A stretch of 64,000 nt of DNA from Isoetes taiwanensis (taxonomy: Eukaryota; Streptophyta; Lycopodiopsida; Isoetales; Isoetaceae). The stretch spans positions 2,046,001 through 2,110,000 of the forward strand of contig JAJEKV010000039.1 of NCBI GenBank assembly GCA_021234155.1. Reading direction: 5' to 3'. Of the stretch, positions 22,520-32,759 are shown in pieces. The notes below the pieces were generated by a model. It was not told the origin of the DNA. It made no database searches and saw nothing but the letters and a program-made list of their open reading frames with translations. Position 1 is the stretch's first letter, and each line of letters begins with the position of its first letter. Position numbers and translations under genes: made by a program.

Positions 22520-24152
22520 CTAAAGCTGATTTTCAAGATCGCGGATCTGGTTTTCCTTTTCTAACAGAAGGCGGGACTGATCACGGACCCGTTTCTGAGG
22601 AAGCGTGGCATATGAAGAGGATTGCCCAGGAGTATTGAGTCGAAGCATGACAATCTCAACGTCATCAACAATTTTCTGTTTCTTAGCCTCCGTAAGCTGA
22701 TTTTGGAGAGGCGTGAGCTGAGAGGTCGGCGTGGAAAGCTGAGCTTCTAAAGAGGCTATTTGAGCGTCATGCGTTGTAAGGGTATGGGCTTGAATGGTGT
22801 AATTCTGAGAAAGCTCTGTATACAGCGTGGTGAACTTAGCAATGTCTTTATCCTTGTCAAGCAAGAGAGTCTCCCTTGCCTTGACCTGCTCCAACAACTC
22901 CTGCTGATCAGCAAGCAGACTGTTCTGATCTTGGGCAGTCTTGAGAGCTTCACGGGCCTCTAACAGAGCCTCGTGCTTTTCTTGAAGTTTGTCCTTCAGA
23001 GTTTGAACTTGTGCGTGGGCAGCTTGAAGGTCTCTTTGAACGGCATCCGAGGCCTCCAGGGACGCTTGAACACCATTTATGAGAGCGTCCTGGGATTCTT
23101 GTAACTTCAGGGCTGCGGCTTGAACATCCTGCTGGTACTGATACAGAAGCTGGCAAGGATGGAGAGGTGCAGGGCCGTGTTGCTGCCTTGTCTGAGATGT
23201 TTGAGAGACATGACGGGAAGTGGAGGGCATGGATTCAGTGGCGGAAGAGGAGACAGTGACATGCGTGGTGTTGTTTTGAACATGACCAGGGGAAGAAGGG
23301 CGTGAAGTTCCTGCCCGTTGATTTTGAGGAAGTGAATGAAGAGACTGGTGAGTGGAGGAATGAGAAACAGAAGGTGAGGGAGGAAGGTAACGACGGATGA
23401 AGATGGCCACCCACTGAGGCTTCAAAGACAGTGGAGGGGGCAGCCCGAATGCGGTCGACCTCATGAAGGAGGCGGTAGAACAAAAGCTGTGGCCAATCAA
23501 TATGGTGGTTGGAGCGGATGGCTGTGATCACCATATTATAGAACGGCTTATTGATATGGGTGTTCTTGATAGAATACCCAAGCAATTTGCGCCACAAAAA
23601 CTTGACAAAAGTGTCATGGGACTTTGCAATATTGGTGAGGCGATGCATATTTGCTTGATAAGAAGAAGCACCGAACTGAATGACATCTATGTCCTGTAAG
23701 GCAGCCCAAGATAAAGAAGGTGTTTGCAAAGGAATACGGAATACCTCAGAAATCAGGGGTTGAGTAAGCAAGATGGTGGTGCCATCGACCGCAGTAGCAT
23801 ATCCTTCCGGGTTGTTGACGATGTGAGCGATGAACTGCTTCAATTGCTCTGGATTTGGTGCAGGGAGGTCCATCTGTGAGAATTCATAAAGCTTCTGGCA
23901 TTCCGCGACTTCACGACTCGGGCCAACAAGGGCGCCACGAAAGGTGGGCGTCAAGAAAGACACAGACTCGAAAAGAGCCGAATTCCTTGGAGCAGTAGCT
24001 TGAAGTGTGGGAAATTTGGGTGCAGCCATGGCGAAGAGCGTCAGAAAGGAACATGAAGAATTTTGTGGCAAAGGCGGAGGGCAGAGAGCGGAAGACGAAA
24101 ACACAGAGAGGCAAAAAGGTTTTAGGGCGCACAAGTGTTGGCGAAGGGGCAT
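22520..24152 (-). CDS. E2 extra ORF between integrase and 3' LTR (coiled-coil protein)
   Basis: The first part (24152 to about 23420) encodes LTPTFRGALVGPSREVAEC, FRIPLQTPSLSWAAL, YQANMHRLTNIAKSHDTF and FYNMVITAIRSNHHIDWP. I cannot name this domain. After a frame break near 23400 comes a Ser/Pro/Thr-rich linker and a long alpha-helical coiled coil of about 200 residues (VQAAALKLQESQDAL, LQEKHEALLEAREAL, LLEQVKARETLLLDKDKDI, LTEAKKQKIVDDVEIVML) ending near 22520. Several plant Ty3/gypsy lineages carry extra ORFs at this position, sometimes called env-like. No signal peptide or membrane segment is visible here, so an envelope role is not supported. The same ORF is present, broken, in E1. Confidence 0.6.
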
Positions 24153-24973
24153 GAGGAGTATGAACAGGCAACCGTGGATGATGCCAGGTGGCGACAGATG
24201 CGAAGGAGGCGATTGAGAGGCAAAATTTTGGCTTTAAGTCCCCAAACGGTAAAGGGAGAAGCAGTGAACAGTGACGATGAGACGTAAGGGAATGATCTGA
24301 TGTGACAGTTGGCAAAAGGACACCTATTAATGTTCGACGGGCGTGAAAAGAAGGAATGACATTTAATGCTGGCAACTCAAAGTGGGATATCATTAAAACG
24401 AAGGTGTTAGAAGGTACCATGGCTAGATATGCGGCGGGAGAAAAGATTCTGGAATTAGAAAGAGCCTTGCATTGCGAACACGTTGGCGAATTTTCTGATT
24501 GGTCCACGTCGACAGGGAGGTCCTCGGTTGGCTATATAAGAGAAAGAGTGGTTGAAGCTGAGACACCCGATGGCGCTCAATATGTCTGCTGCTGGACTTC
24601 ACGATAAGTGCACCATGCCGTCTAACTGCCTGGAGTGGATAACATGCAAGATGGACTGCTTGGACCTCTGGCGGTGCCACAATCGTGGCATTGCCATGGA
24701 TGGCTGGTGCAAGGGGATGGCTGAACATCCCGATCCCCTTACCAATGGGATGGAAGTGGTGATTCACCTGCGCTGGGATCCGGAGCAGAACTGGTACCAT
24801 ATCCTTCGCATCACCTCTGCTCCCAACCCGGAGTAGAGGGGGTAAAACTTAGGATTTAGTAGATAGGGCTCTCAGCCCGTTTTTGTAAATAGGGCGCTGC
24901 CCATAGCGGAAATAGATGGGCTCTGCTCACATTTTGTAAAAATTTCACCTCTATAATATAAATATGCCGCTTG

Positions 24974-27421
24974 TTAGTCACTATCTGTTGTGTTTGTGTC
25001 TGGAACAACATCTGGTGGATGATTGTCACTTTCTGTTGTATGAAATGGTTTGAGGCGAAAGCCATTAACCAGAGTAGATAAGGGAGTGCCATCTAATTCG
25101 GCCAGCTTGAAAACGCTGGGTTGTACCACTTGAACAATTTGATAAGGACCAAGCCATCTGAACTTTAACTTGCCCGGAAAATTTTTGTAACGAGAATCAT
25201 AAAGAACCAAATCACCTTCGTTGAATATTTTTGTCTTAAGTCGTTTGTCATGCAATGATTTCTGCAACTGTTGTCCGTGAAGAACACGAATGTAAGCATC
25301 ACGCCGAAGTTCATCCAACTGTTCCAATTGATAAACCCTTTCCTTGAGTGCAGCAGGTGGATTATGTGCTGTAGCAAGTTGAAAACGGAGAGTTGGAAGA
25401 ATATATTCAAAAGGCATCAGAGCTTCTTGACCATAAACTAGTTTGAAAGGAGTGTGGCCAGTAGCTATTTTGAAACTAGTGTTGTAAGCCCAAAGAACAG
25501 TAGGCAACTTGTCTTGCCAATCTGTGCGAGAAGTGTCACAAATTTTTTTGAGAATAGTGATGAGTGTTTTGTTGGTACTTTCAGCCAAGCCATTTCCTTG
25601 AGGATAATAGGGTGTACTCTTCCGGTGTTGGATGTGAAGATAATCCATCAACTCCTTGATGGTATGATTGACAAAATGCACGCCACGATCACTAACAAGT
25701 TCCGTGGGACAACCAAAGCGCGTGATGATATGCGTGTAGAGGACCTTGGCTGTGCTTGCAGCAGTGTTGCCTGGAAGTGCACAAGCTTCTGTCCATTTGG
25801 TAGCATAATCCGTGATGACCAGAATATAGCGGGCACGGGTGTGCCGCGCCGGTGGGTCCATGGGCCCCACAAAATCCATTCCCCATTTGCTGAAGGGATG
25901 TGGCGTGGCGAGAGCGTCACGGGTCGTGGGCTTTCCCACATGCTGACAGACGTCACACGTGCGAGCATAAGCATGGGTATCTTTGAAGAGCGTGGTCCAG
26001 AAGTATCCTGCTAAAAGAATTTTGCGTGCCGTGGCGTCACCACTAAAATGACCACCACCAAGCCCATCGTGGGCTTGTCGAACAATATCAGGCACCTCAT
26101 GAGGGAGGACACAACGACGGAGAACCATGTCTTTGCCTCGTTTGTACAAATGGCCTGCAACCATGGTATAGTCACGGACCTCGCGGAGAAACTGATGGTG
26201 GCGGGAGCGAAGCTTTTCTGGAGAGAGCGTCGGATCGGCGGGAGAAAGAGCACCAGTGAGAAGATATTGCTGAAAGTTGTGAAACCAATGGGGCGTGGCC
26301 GTGACCAGGAACAATTGAACATCTGGAAAGGCGTCAGAAACACCCGTGGAGGGATCGTCCGTGTGGATGCGTGAAAGATAATCAAGCACCACATGAGATT
26401 TTCCTGCCTTATGAACAATTTCGAAGGGAGCGAACTCTTGCAGAAGAAGGACCCAACGAGCAATTCGGCCCGTGGGCGTGGCTTTGTTGATTAAATAAAG
26501 AAGAGCTTGATGATCAACAAAGAACTTGATCTGGCTTCCCAACAAATAATGTCGGAAAAGTTGGACACAGAAAACTAAACCCAAAGCTTCCCTTTCCGTG
26601 GCAGAATAGTTGCGCTCAGCAGGATTGAGTTTTCGGCTGGCATAGCGGATTGGTTTATCCGTGGTGTCATCATAGAAAGCAGAGACATCAACATGAACGT
26701 GGAAAGGCTTGTCCCATTGAGGAGGAACAAGGACCGGGGCCTGAGTAAGTAACAGCTTCAACTTCTGAAAAGCAGCTTCCGCTTGGGAATTCCAAGCCCA
26801 AGTGGATTCATCACCCGTGAGTTTATGAATGGGGTCAGCTATAGCTGCAAGGCCAGGAATGAAGGTGGAATAGTAATTTACCTTACCCAGAAAAGAGCGT
26901 GTCTCTTTGATATTAGACGGTGCTTGAGCTTTCAGTACACAACTGATTTTGGCGGGATCCGTGGTGATGCCTTCTTTGACCACATGACCCAACAGAATGC
27001 CTGAAGTGACGCAGAAAGTGCACTTCTCAGGATTGAGACTAATGCCAGATTCATCACATTTTTGAAAGACAAGCTCCAATTTGTCCAAGTGATCATCCAT
27101 GGAGCTGTAGGCAGAAAAATCATCTTGGAAGATCTGAAGAAAAGGTTTATCCTTCATAAAGTCTTGAAAGACAGAGAGCATGATGCGCTGAAAGGTTGAA
27201 GGAGAGTTTGACAAGCCAAAAGGGACCACCTTGTAGGCAAAAGTGCCCCACGGGGTGGTGAAGGTAGTTTTGAGTCGATCTTCTTGCTTGATAGAAATTT
27301 GATTGTACCCAGAGAAACCATCCATGAAAGAGTACATCTCATGACCAGCAACTTCTTCAAGAACCTGGTCAGTGAAGGGACACGCTCCGTGGCTTGATTG
27401 AGTTTTCTGTAATCCACGCAA
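24974..27421 (-). CDS. E2 pol: reverse transcriptase, RNase H, integrase (815 codons)
   Basis: This is one uninterrupted frame. RT: YSFMDGFSGYNQI (residues 30-42) and the catalytic aspartates in QIFQDDFSAY (about 97-105). RNase H acidic residues: D245 (HVHVDVSAF), E278 (ATEREALGL), D303 (FVDHQALL) and D347 (VVLDYLSR). Integrase: HHCC zinc-binding H451, H458, C489, C492, and a DD35E core at D516 (MDFVGP), D578 (LVSDRGVHF) and E614 (GLAESTNK). A C-terminal FRWLGPYQIVQVV segment follows, near residues 725-740. All catalytic positions are present, unlike E1. The very start of RT (IRVCVDYRKLNQAT) lies in a neighbouring frame at 27421-27510, so one frameshift separates it. Confidence 0.95.
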   Translation of the reverse strand: MRGLQKTQSSHGACPFTDQVLEEVAGHEMYSFMDGFSGYNQISIKQEDRLKTTFTTPWGTFAYKVVPFGLSNSPSTFQRIMLSVFQDFMKDKPFLQIFQDDFSAYSSMDDHLDKLELVFQKCDESGISLNPEKCTFCVTSGILLGHVVKEGITTDPAKISCVLKAQAPSNIKETRSFLGKVNYYSTFIPGLAAIADPIHKLTGDESTWAWNSQAEAAFQKLKLLLTQAPVLVPPQWDKPFHVHVDVSAFYDDTTDKPIRYASRKLNPAERNYSATEREALGLVFCVQLFRHYLLGSQIKFFVDHQALLYLINKATPTGRIARWVLLLQEFAPFEIVHKAGKSHVVLDYLSRIHTDDPSTGVSDAFPDVQLFLVTATPHWFHNFQQYLLTGALSPADPTLSPEKLRSRHHQFLREVRDYTMVAGHLYKRGKDMVLRRCVLPHEVPDIVRQAHDGLGGGHFSGDATARKILLAGYFWTTLFKDTHAYARTCDVCQHVGKPTTRDALATPHPFSKWGMDFVGPMDPPARHTRARYILVITDYATKWTEACALPGNTAASTAKVLYTHIITRFGCPTELVSDRGVHFVNHTIKELMDYLHIQHRKSTPYYPQGNGLAESTNKTLITILKKICDTSRTDWQDKLPTVLWAYNTSFKIATGHTPFKLVYGQEALMPFEYILPTLRFQLATAHNPPAALKERVYQLEQLDELRRDAYIRVLHGQQLQKSLHDKRLKTKIFNEGDLVLYDSRYKNFPGKLKFRWLGPYQIVQVVQPSVFKLAELDGTPLSTLVNGFRLKPFHTTESDNHPPDVVPDTNTTDSD

Positions 27422-28640
27422 ACGCGGATCTTACCATTGTGTTTGAGAGCAATGACGATGGGGTTCACCCATTCAGAATGTTTGACCTCATAAATCAGGC
27501 CAGCAGCCAAAAGTTTGTCAATTTCAGCCTTGACGCGATCACGGTAGTTTGGGTTGAGCCTGTACTGTCGTTGCTAGATTGGGCGTGCATCAGATTTGGT
27601 AGGAATGGTGAGTTCCCCCAATTCTTTTTTGATACTTCGAAGGTCTTTGTAGCTCCAAGCAAAAATATCTTTGAATTTCTTGAACAGCGTCACCGCACGT
27701 GCTTTATAGGGAAGCGGAAGTTGAGCAGCTAAGCGGACTGGTTGATTGTTACCAATGTCCACAATTTCCACTTCTGGAGTTTGAATATGAGGAACAACCT
27801 CCGTGTCCTCTGAACCTGGTGAGCAGGAGGCTGAAGCATGACAGGAGGAGCAGCATTTTGTGTGGTGAAGAAAAGAGGCTGCTGAGCGTCCTCAAGCAAG
27901 GGTTGCTTCATGACTGCATGGACATCAACGGTCTCTGAAGGAAGTGGGTCAGAAAAATGATCAAGACGTTGAATGCGATTGCAGGAAGCCAGGTAAGGGT
28001 CCAAAAGAGCCACCACAGCCTGATCCTGATCAAGCGTCATGTCACCCCAAGGATCAGCATACTCGGGGTAAGATGAGAGAGGGAGACCCGCTGGAGAAGC
28101 TTGAACATGATAAATATTTTGTGCTTCTTCAGAGTCAGTGTCAGAGATGGAAGGTTCTGCATTCTCGACAGAAATCAATTGGCCCATTTCCAGATCCATT
28201 GTGGCATTTAGATGGCCATCGGTGATAACAAGTTGGTCCGTGGCCCAGTAATGAATACTCTTTGCCTGTCGGAGAAAAGGTCTTCCAACCAGCATTTCAT
28301 AGTCACCGGGATCTTCTCCAGCTTTCCAAACACCAAATTCCAAGGGAAATTTGAGATCACCAATGCTGATGTGGAGAAGAGGAGTGACACCTTGAGGACG
28401 CGTGATATGGCCATTGGATGTCATAAGGGGCATGGTATAATTGTTTGATGCCCAATTGCTTCCTGAGTTTATCAGTAATGAGATTGACGACACTACCACC
28501 ATCAATTTGGACATGATTGATGTGCTGATTACCCACCGTGGCATGCACAGTGGGTGTGGAAGTTGCAACAGCTCCAACCAGAACTGTGGGAAGAGGTAAC
28601 TGATCTTTAAGAGCCGGACAGAGTTTCAAAATGGTGGCCA
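27422..28640 (-). CDS. E2 protease and linker to RT, frame broken
   Basis: HINHVQIDGGSVVNLITDKL (about 28500) is the aspartic-protease active-site segment, with DGG where DTG or DSG is usual. LVGRPFLRQ (about 28270) resembles the conserved ILGRP-type segment near the C-terminus of retroviral-like proteases. A linker rich in acidic residues follows, then YDIQ/RT start. Two frames are needed to read it, changing near 28400. The element's protease would process the polyprotein. Activity with a Gly at the second position is unproven. Confidence 0.75.
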
Positions 28641-28869
28641 GGCTCAAAGGAATCTTGATCTTTGCGAGTTCTTCCTGAAGTTCCAAGGGAACATGTGAAA
28701 AAGGATCTGCAGGGTCCAGGGGAGCTGGAGTCTGTGGTAAGGAAGCAGAGACTTCTTTGAGAAGCTCGACCTCAGCAGCAATATTGGGATATGGCTGAGA
28801 GCGTGCGCTGGTCGATGATGACGGCGCGGCCTGGCACTGCTGAGCCCGAGTGGTGGCGTGAACATTTAC

Positions 28870-29160
28870 CAAGGTGCGACCTTCCGCAGCCTGCATGAGT
28901 TTCAGAATACTTTGGCCGTATAACCCCAGTAACCAACTCCCAAAGATAAACATACACTGGCCAGGGTTTGAACCCCTGACCAAGTGCACATTTATTTTGG
29001 CATTACTAGGCCTATACCAACTCACCACACATCCGTTGGGCAAAACTTTAGTCATACATGCACACTTTGTAGGCAGGATAGAATCCCGCCTCAGGAAGTC
29101 GGGGAATTTTTAGGCAACAACCAGTATACCAGCCCCAGTGTACATGGAAGCCAATTTTTA
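28870..29160 (-). repeat. tRNA-like (SINE-type) segment inside E2
   Basis: On the minus strand gtggtgagttggtataggcc (about 29030) resembles a pol III A box, and ggggttcaaaccctggcc (about 28970) is a near-consensus B box (GGTTCAAACCC). They are spaced as in tRNA-derived SINEs. The segment lies between gag and protease and is also present, altered, in E1 (about 18600-18820), so it predates the duplication. Boundaries and target duplication were not identified. Confidence 0.4.
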
Positions 29161-29171
29161 CTGGTGCATAC

Positions 29172-30035
29172 TCACAGAGGCATGAGTTTGTCAAGATCAG
29201 GTGCGAAGTGAACTTTTTTTTCATCTTCATGAGGGACTGTGTCCACAGCAAAAGCAGGTTGCGTGTCATGAGGAATGATGGTCAAAGGGCGTGAAGCCCG
29301 GGTGTGACGTGAGACAAGACCAACCCAATTGGACTGTTGGACGGGAGGGTTGAGAGCCTGATAAATCTCCTCTTGAGCTTGTTGATCCATAGGATTGGAA
29401 GTAGACGCGTCTTGCTGAGATCTCTGTTGTTGAGGCGGCCGAGGAGGCTTCCTCAAAACAGGACGAGGGCCCTGTTTACCATTGGCCACTCAGAGTTGGT
29501 AAGCCGTGAGCTGGACAGAAGCTGGTTGATTGGAACCCGGAAGTTGAACTTGAACTTGAGGAAGTTGAGGACACGCCGTGGTGGTGTGACCCCATTCATG
29601 ACAATGATAACATTGAGCCTTTGAAGGATCAAAGGGAGGACGATTGCCTTGTCCACGTGGCTGCTGCTGCATTTGTTGATATTGCTGAGGTGGTTGAGAT
29701 GGATATTGCTGAGGCTGATATGACGGTTGTTGTTGAGGCGTGGTCTGGACTTGAAAGACCATTTTATTGCGAAAAGGTGTAGGATGAGAACGAGTGCATT
29801 CTTCCGTGGCGTGATTGCACATATTGCATCGTTTACAATGAGGAGGTCCATTGGAGGAGTTGCATTCATTTGCCAGATGACCTTGATATTTACAAATAGT
29901 ACACCAGATGTGAGCGCGTTGTGGATTGACTTGCTGAGGCTGAACAGAGTTCTGGGGAACCATGACGGGGGGCATGAAAGGGAGTTCCTGCAGAGCAACA
30001 CCCCGAGAAGAAACATTGACCGAGTGATTGACCAA
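29172..30035 (-). CDS. E2 gag nucleocapsid with three CCHC zinc knuckles
   Basis: Three CX2CX4HX4C knuckles are visible: CTICKYQGHLANEC, CKRCNMCNHATEEC and CYHCHEWGHTTTAC. They are separated by a Gln/Pro-rich spacer (QQPSYQPQQYPSQPPQQYQ). Such knuckles bind the element RNA during packaging. A single in-frame TGA (29490-29492) splits the frame; the same frame continues to 29172 (MANGKQGPRPVLRKPPR). Most gag proteins have one or two knuckles, so three is notable. Confidence 0.85.
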
Positions 30036-31127
30036 TTCAATGGCCTGCTCGCAGATTTGGGACGCAGTATTCTCGTCATGAGTCGAATAGCAGAGGGAAG
30101 GCCTGCGAAAACCGCACGAGGATCCGGCTTTGGTGGGGTACTCCGAGTTTACCGACGAAATGTGAAGACGGTCCGCAAAATCCCCGGCCGACTCGTGGGC
30201 TCTTGTTGAAGGTCATTGAGTTGCTTGAGGAGTAATTGATCATCGTCCGTGGTGCCGCCGAATGAGACGAAAAGCGCTTTTCATTTCTTGCCAACTTTGT
30301 TTCCAGTGACTCTTATTGGCCATTAACCACTGATGAGGGGCGCCTCTGAGCGTGGTCGAAAAGATATGAAATTTAAGTTGGGGCTGCACATGACCATTCA
30401 GAATGGCCAAGGCTTCAAATTCCTCCATGTGTGCCGAAGCACTCTGATCCAAAGGTTTGCCTTTAGTGTTGCCAAAAGTGGGATAAGTCAGCTTCAGATT
30501 ATGAGTGGGAGATGAAGGCGGAACTTGGGCATAGACAGGTGGATTTGGTTGAGGATATGCAGAAGCATAGAGAGGTGGAACCGCCTGGGACTGAGAGCAA
30601 GGGGGTGGGACTGAAAAACCCGGTGGTCCATAGAAAGTAGCATCTGGTGGAGAAGGGCCTTGGGAGCCTTCCTCATTGGGCTTGAGATCAGTGGTTTGAT
30701 AAACAGGAAGAGCGTGCTGAAAAGATGGAGAAGACTGAAATTCGTGAACATGGGGAGGGCCAAAGGACACTTGATGGTAGCCCATCCCCGCAGGAGGTGA
30801 AGAAGGTTGTGATGGGAGAGGGGTATGGCCTGAAGGAATATTGATATAGGTGCTGTCAGGAGTCTGGAAATAGTGAGGTGTGGGCTGAATAGGGGTATGA
30901 TGTGGAGATTGCGGTTGTGAACAATGACGACACACAGGGGGAGACCCTGGTCGAGAATGAGCACGAGGGGTAGGAGGTGCCGACTGAGCTCGTGAGCGGA
31001 TACGACCTCCCTCAATGTCATAAGCAGTGTCATACATATCCCGAACAGCCTCGCGTCATTGATGGCGCTCCAGGCGAGCCGCCGTTTGGCAGAGAAGTTC
31101 TTCAGGAGTGAAACCTCGAGCAGACAT
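30036..31127 (-). CDS. E2 gag N-terminal and capsid-like region
   Basis: The likely start is the ATG at 31127 (MSARGFTPEELLCQ), 41 bp inside the right LTR. One in-frame TGA near 31060 precedes a long open frame 31037-30240. That frame is Pro/Ser-rich (SQPQSPHHTPIQPTPHYF, PSSPPAGMGYHQVSF), followed by a capsid-like segment (LNGHVQPQLKFHIFSTTLRG, APHQWLMAN, HWKQSWQEMKSAFR) typical of plant retrotransposon gag. The frame then changes into the zinc-knuckle region. Confidence 0.8.
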
Positions 31128-31168
31128 GATGGAAAGAAAAGAAATATCAGACCCGGCAGCAGAGACAG

Positions 31169-31744
31169 TGTTTGGGGTCTGGGTTCGGGAACTCCTGCAA
31201 GACAGCCCTCTGTAAGGACCCTTGGATCTAACAAGAGAATCCGGGGGCTATGTCACGCGGGATTTGCAAGAAAAACAAGGAAAAGAGAAAGGAAAACACA
31301 AGAGAACAATGAGATCACAATAATGAGCTTCCTTGATGTCAATGAAGATACATGAGCTCTCGCAATCGAGAGAAAACAGAAATGAGACAAGACTCAAAAC
31401 TCATGTGCTAGCTCTACTCATATATATAGTACAATGGCCTTTGGCCCAATATAGACACTCTGACTGATCTCGGTGCCGACTCCTGGAAGAAGGCCTGATT
31501 TGCAGGGATGCTGGCGGTGCCTCTTGAAGTGCCTGAAATCACGCTGACGCTGACGCGGGCGGTGACGGGCCGTCACTTGTCTGAGCGCCTCCTTTTGACG
31601 GCAGGCGCGCCCTTTGACTGCGTGGTCTGCTTGGTCTTCTGCGTGGCCTTTGACGACTGACCCGTGCCTGGTTGTGGATCCTTGGACTTGACTTGATCTG
31701 TCGTATGCATGAATAGTCCTGTACCAGGAGGCACATGACTAACA
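31169..31744 (-). repeat. Right (5') LTR of E2
   Basis: It begins TGTTTGGGGTCTGGG and ends TGACTAACA, followed by the CTCCT target duplication. It is collinear with the left LTR with small differences. It lacks one of two ctaaaactcat-type repeats near 31390, so the two LTRs are not identical and the insertion is not brand new. Confidence 0.95.
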
Positions 31745-32556
31745 CTCCTTAACTGCCTCTGTTGCCTCTCTCACCCTCTGCTCTGCTTCATCCTGCATTC
31801 TTTTCCTAATGTGCTCCTGTTTTAGCTGCTGTGCATGGAGGGTATCTTCACGAAGCTTAGCAGCCTCCTCTGTCAATTGCGTTGCCCTCTGTGATTGTGC
31901 CAGGAGTGCTGCCTCTCCTCTGCTCGCTTTTCCCTGGTTATCCGAAGATCCGTTCTTCTTTTAAGCTCCAGGAAGTACCGTGGAGGATTTGCCTGCATGT
32001 CCTGCTCAACAGCCCGCTGGAACTGGTCGGTGAAAAATGGGGGTGTTCCAGCTTCCCAGATGATACGGTTGGTTTCCTCCTCGTATGAAAAAGATGGGAT
32101 GGTGTAGGATCCACCATTAAAAAGGCACATCCCGTTACCCAGGTAACGGTACACTAAAACAGGGTCATCGGCTGCAAGCCACTGTAGGTCTGCTGCTTGT
32201 GCCATCTGAAGGATCTTATGGGCCTGCATTTGTATGGCCTCAGCTTCAGCTTGCTCATCCCCTTCCGGCGGGAAGAACCGTATATACCTCTGGACACCGT
32301 CTTTCTCTTCAACTACGGTGTAGGATTCTCGGATGGCATTAAGCTTATATACAAAGCGCTCATTGTAGCAGAATAGCGGGAATGGTATCTTAACCCCTTC
32401 ATAAAAACGTTTAACAAAATACTCCAATAACTCCTCAGTTTTAGCCTCTTCTTCTTGCGATGGGTTTGGGCGTGGTAACAGTTCGGCCATCAGAGACTCG
32501 ATGGGAGATTTGGAATAGCGAGGCTTGTGCTTGTATACCTGCTTGGCTTCCTCCAT
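31745..32556 (-). CDS. 5' part of the split histone H3-like gene: novel N-terminal domain and coiled coil
   Basis: The first ATG after an upstream stop is at 32556 (MEEAKQVYKHKPRYSKSP). The frame encodes about 220 residues, including VKRFYEGVKIPFPLFCYNER, VQRYIRFFPPEGDEQAEAEA, DPVLVYRYLGNGMCLFNGGS and YFLELKRRTDLRITREKRA. No known domain is recognised. After a single frame change near 31910 the protein continues as a charged coiled coil (LTEEAAKLREDTLHAQQLK, MQDEAEQRVREATEAVKE) that runs straight into retrotransposon E2. Skipping E2 and one CTCCT copy, the same frame goes on as [10 protein letters not shown] at 20471, leading to the H3 fold. The gene is interrupted as it stands. Whether one transcript ever joined all parts is inference from collinear frame and strand. 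Confidence 0.6.
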
Positions 32557-32759
32557 CCTTAATAGGTGGGCGTTGGGTGGCCACTTGGGAGAGGAAGGCA
32601 AGGAATGAGGTGTGGCTATGGCGGAGGAAAGCTTGAGGTTCGGCGGCTATGGCGGCTAGGCGGAGCTCGGGGACGTAACCAACGTTAGGAGGAATAATGA
32701 AAAATATTACTCAACCTAAATTTAAATTTTTACCCTAAAAATTTGAAACTGGCGGAAAC

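Larger units (their letters stand above)
20477..31744 (-). mobile_element. Ty3/gypsy LTR retrotransposon E2, structurally complete, 11.27 kb
   Basis: It has two LTRs (20477-21064 and 31169-31744), a CTCCT target duplication and a polypurine tract beside the left LTR. Reading right to left the order is gag, CCHC nucleocapsid, protease, RT, RNase H, integrase, then about 3.5 kb with an extra coiled-coil ORF. The protease-RT-RNH-IN order defines Ty3/gypsy. There is no chromodomain after integrase, so it is not a typical chromovirus. The primer-binding site next to the right LTR (ctgtctctgctgccgggtct on the minus strand) only loosely resembles the tRNA-Asp type. Several in-frame stops and frameshifts interrupt gag and the gag-pol junction. 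It inserted into the histone H3-like gene. Confidence 0.95.

Noticed and set aside
25454-26014. 186-codon plus-strand frame
   Set aside because: It is exactly antisense to the E2 integrase frame.
31148-31160. tatcagacccgg next to the right LTR, like an initiator-tRNA primer-binding site
   Set aside because: It is on the plus strand, whereas the element reads on the minus strand, so it cannot serve as its primer-binding site.
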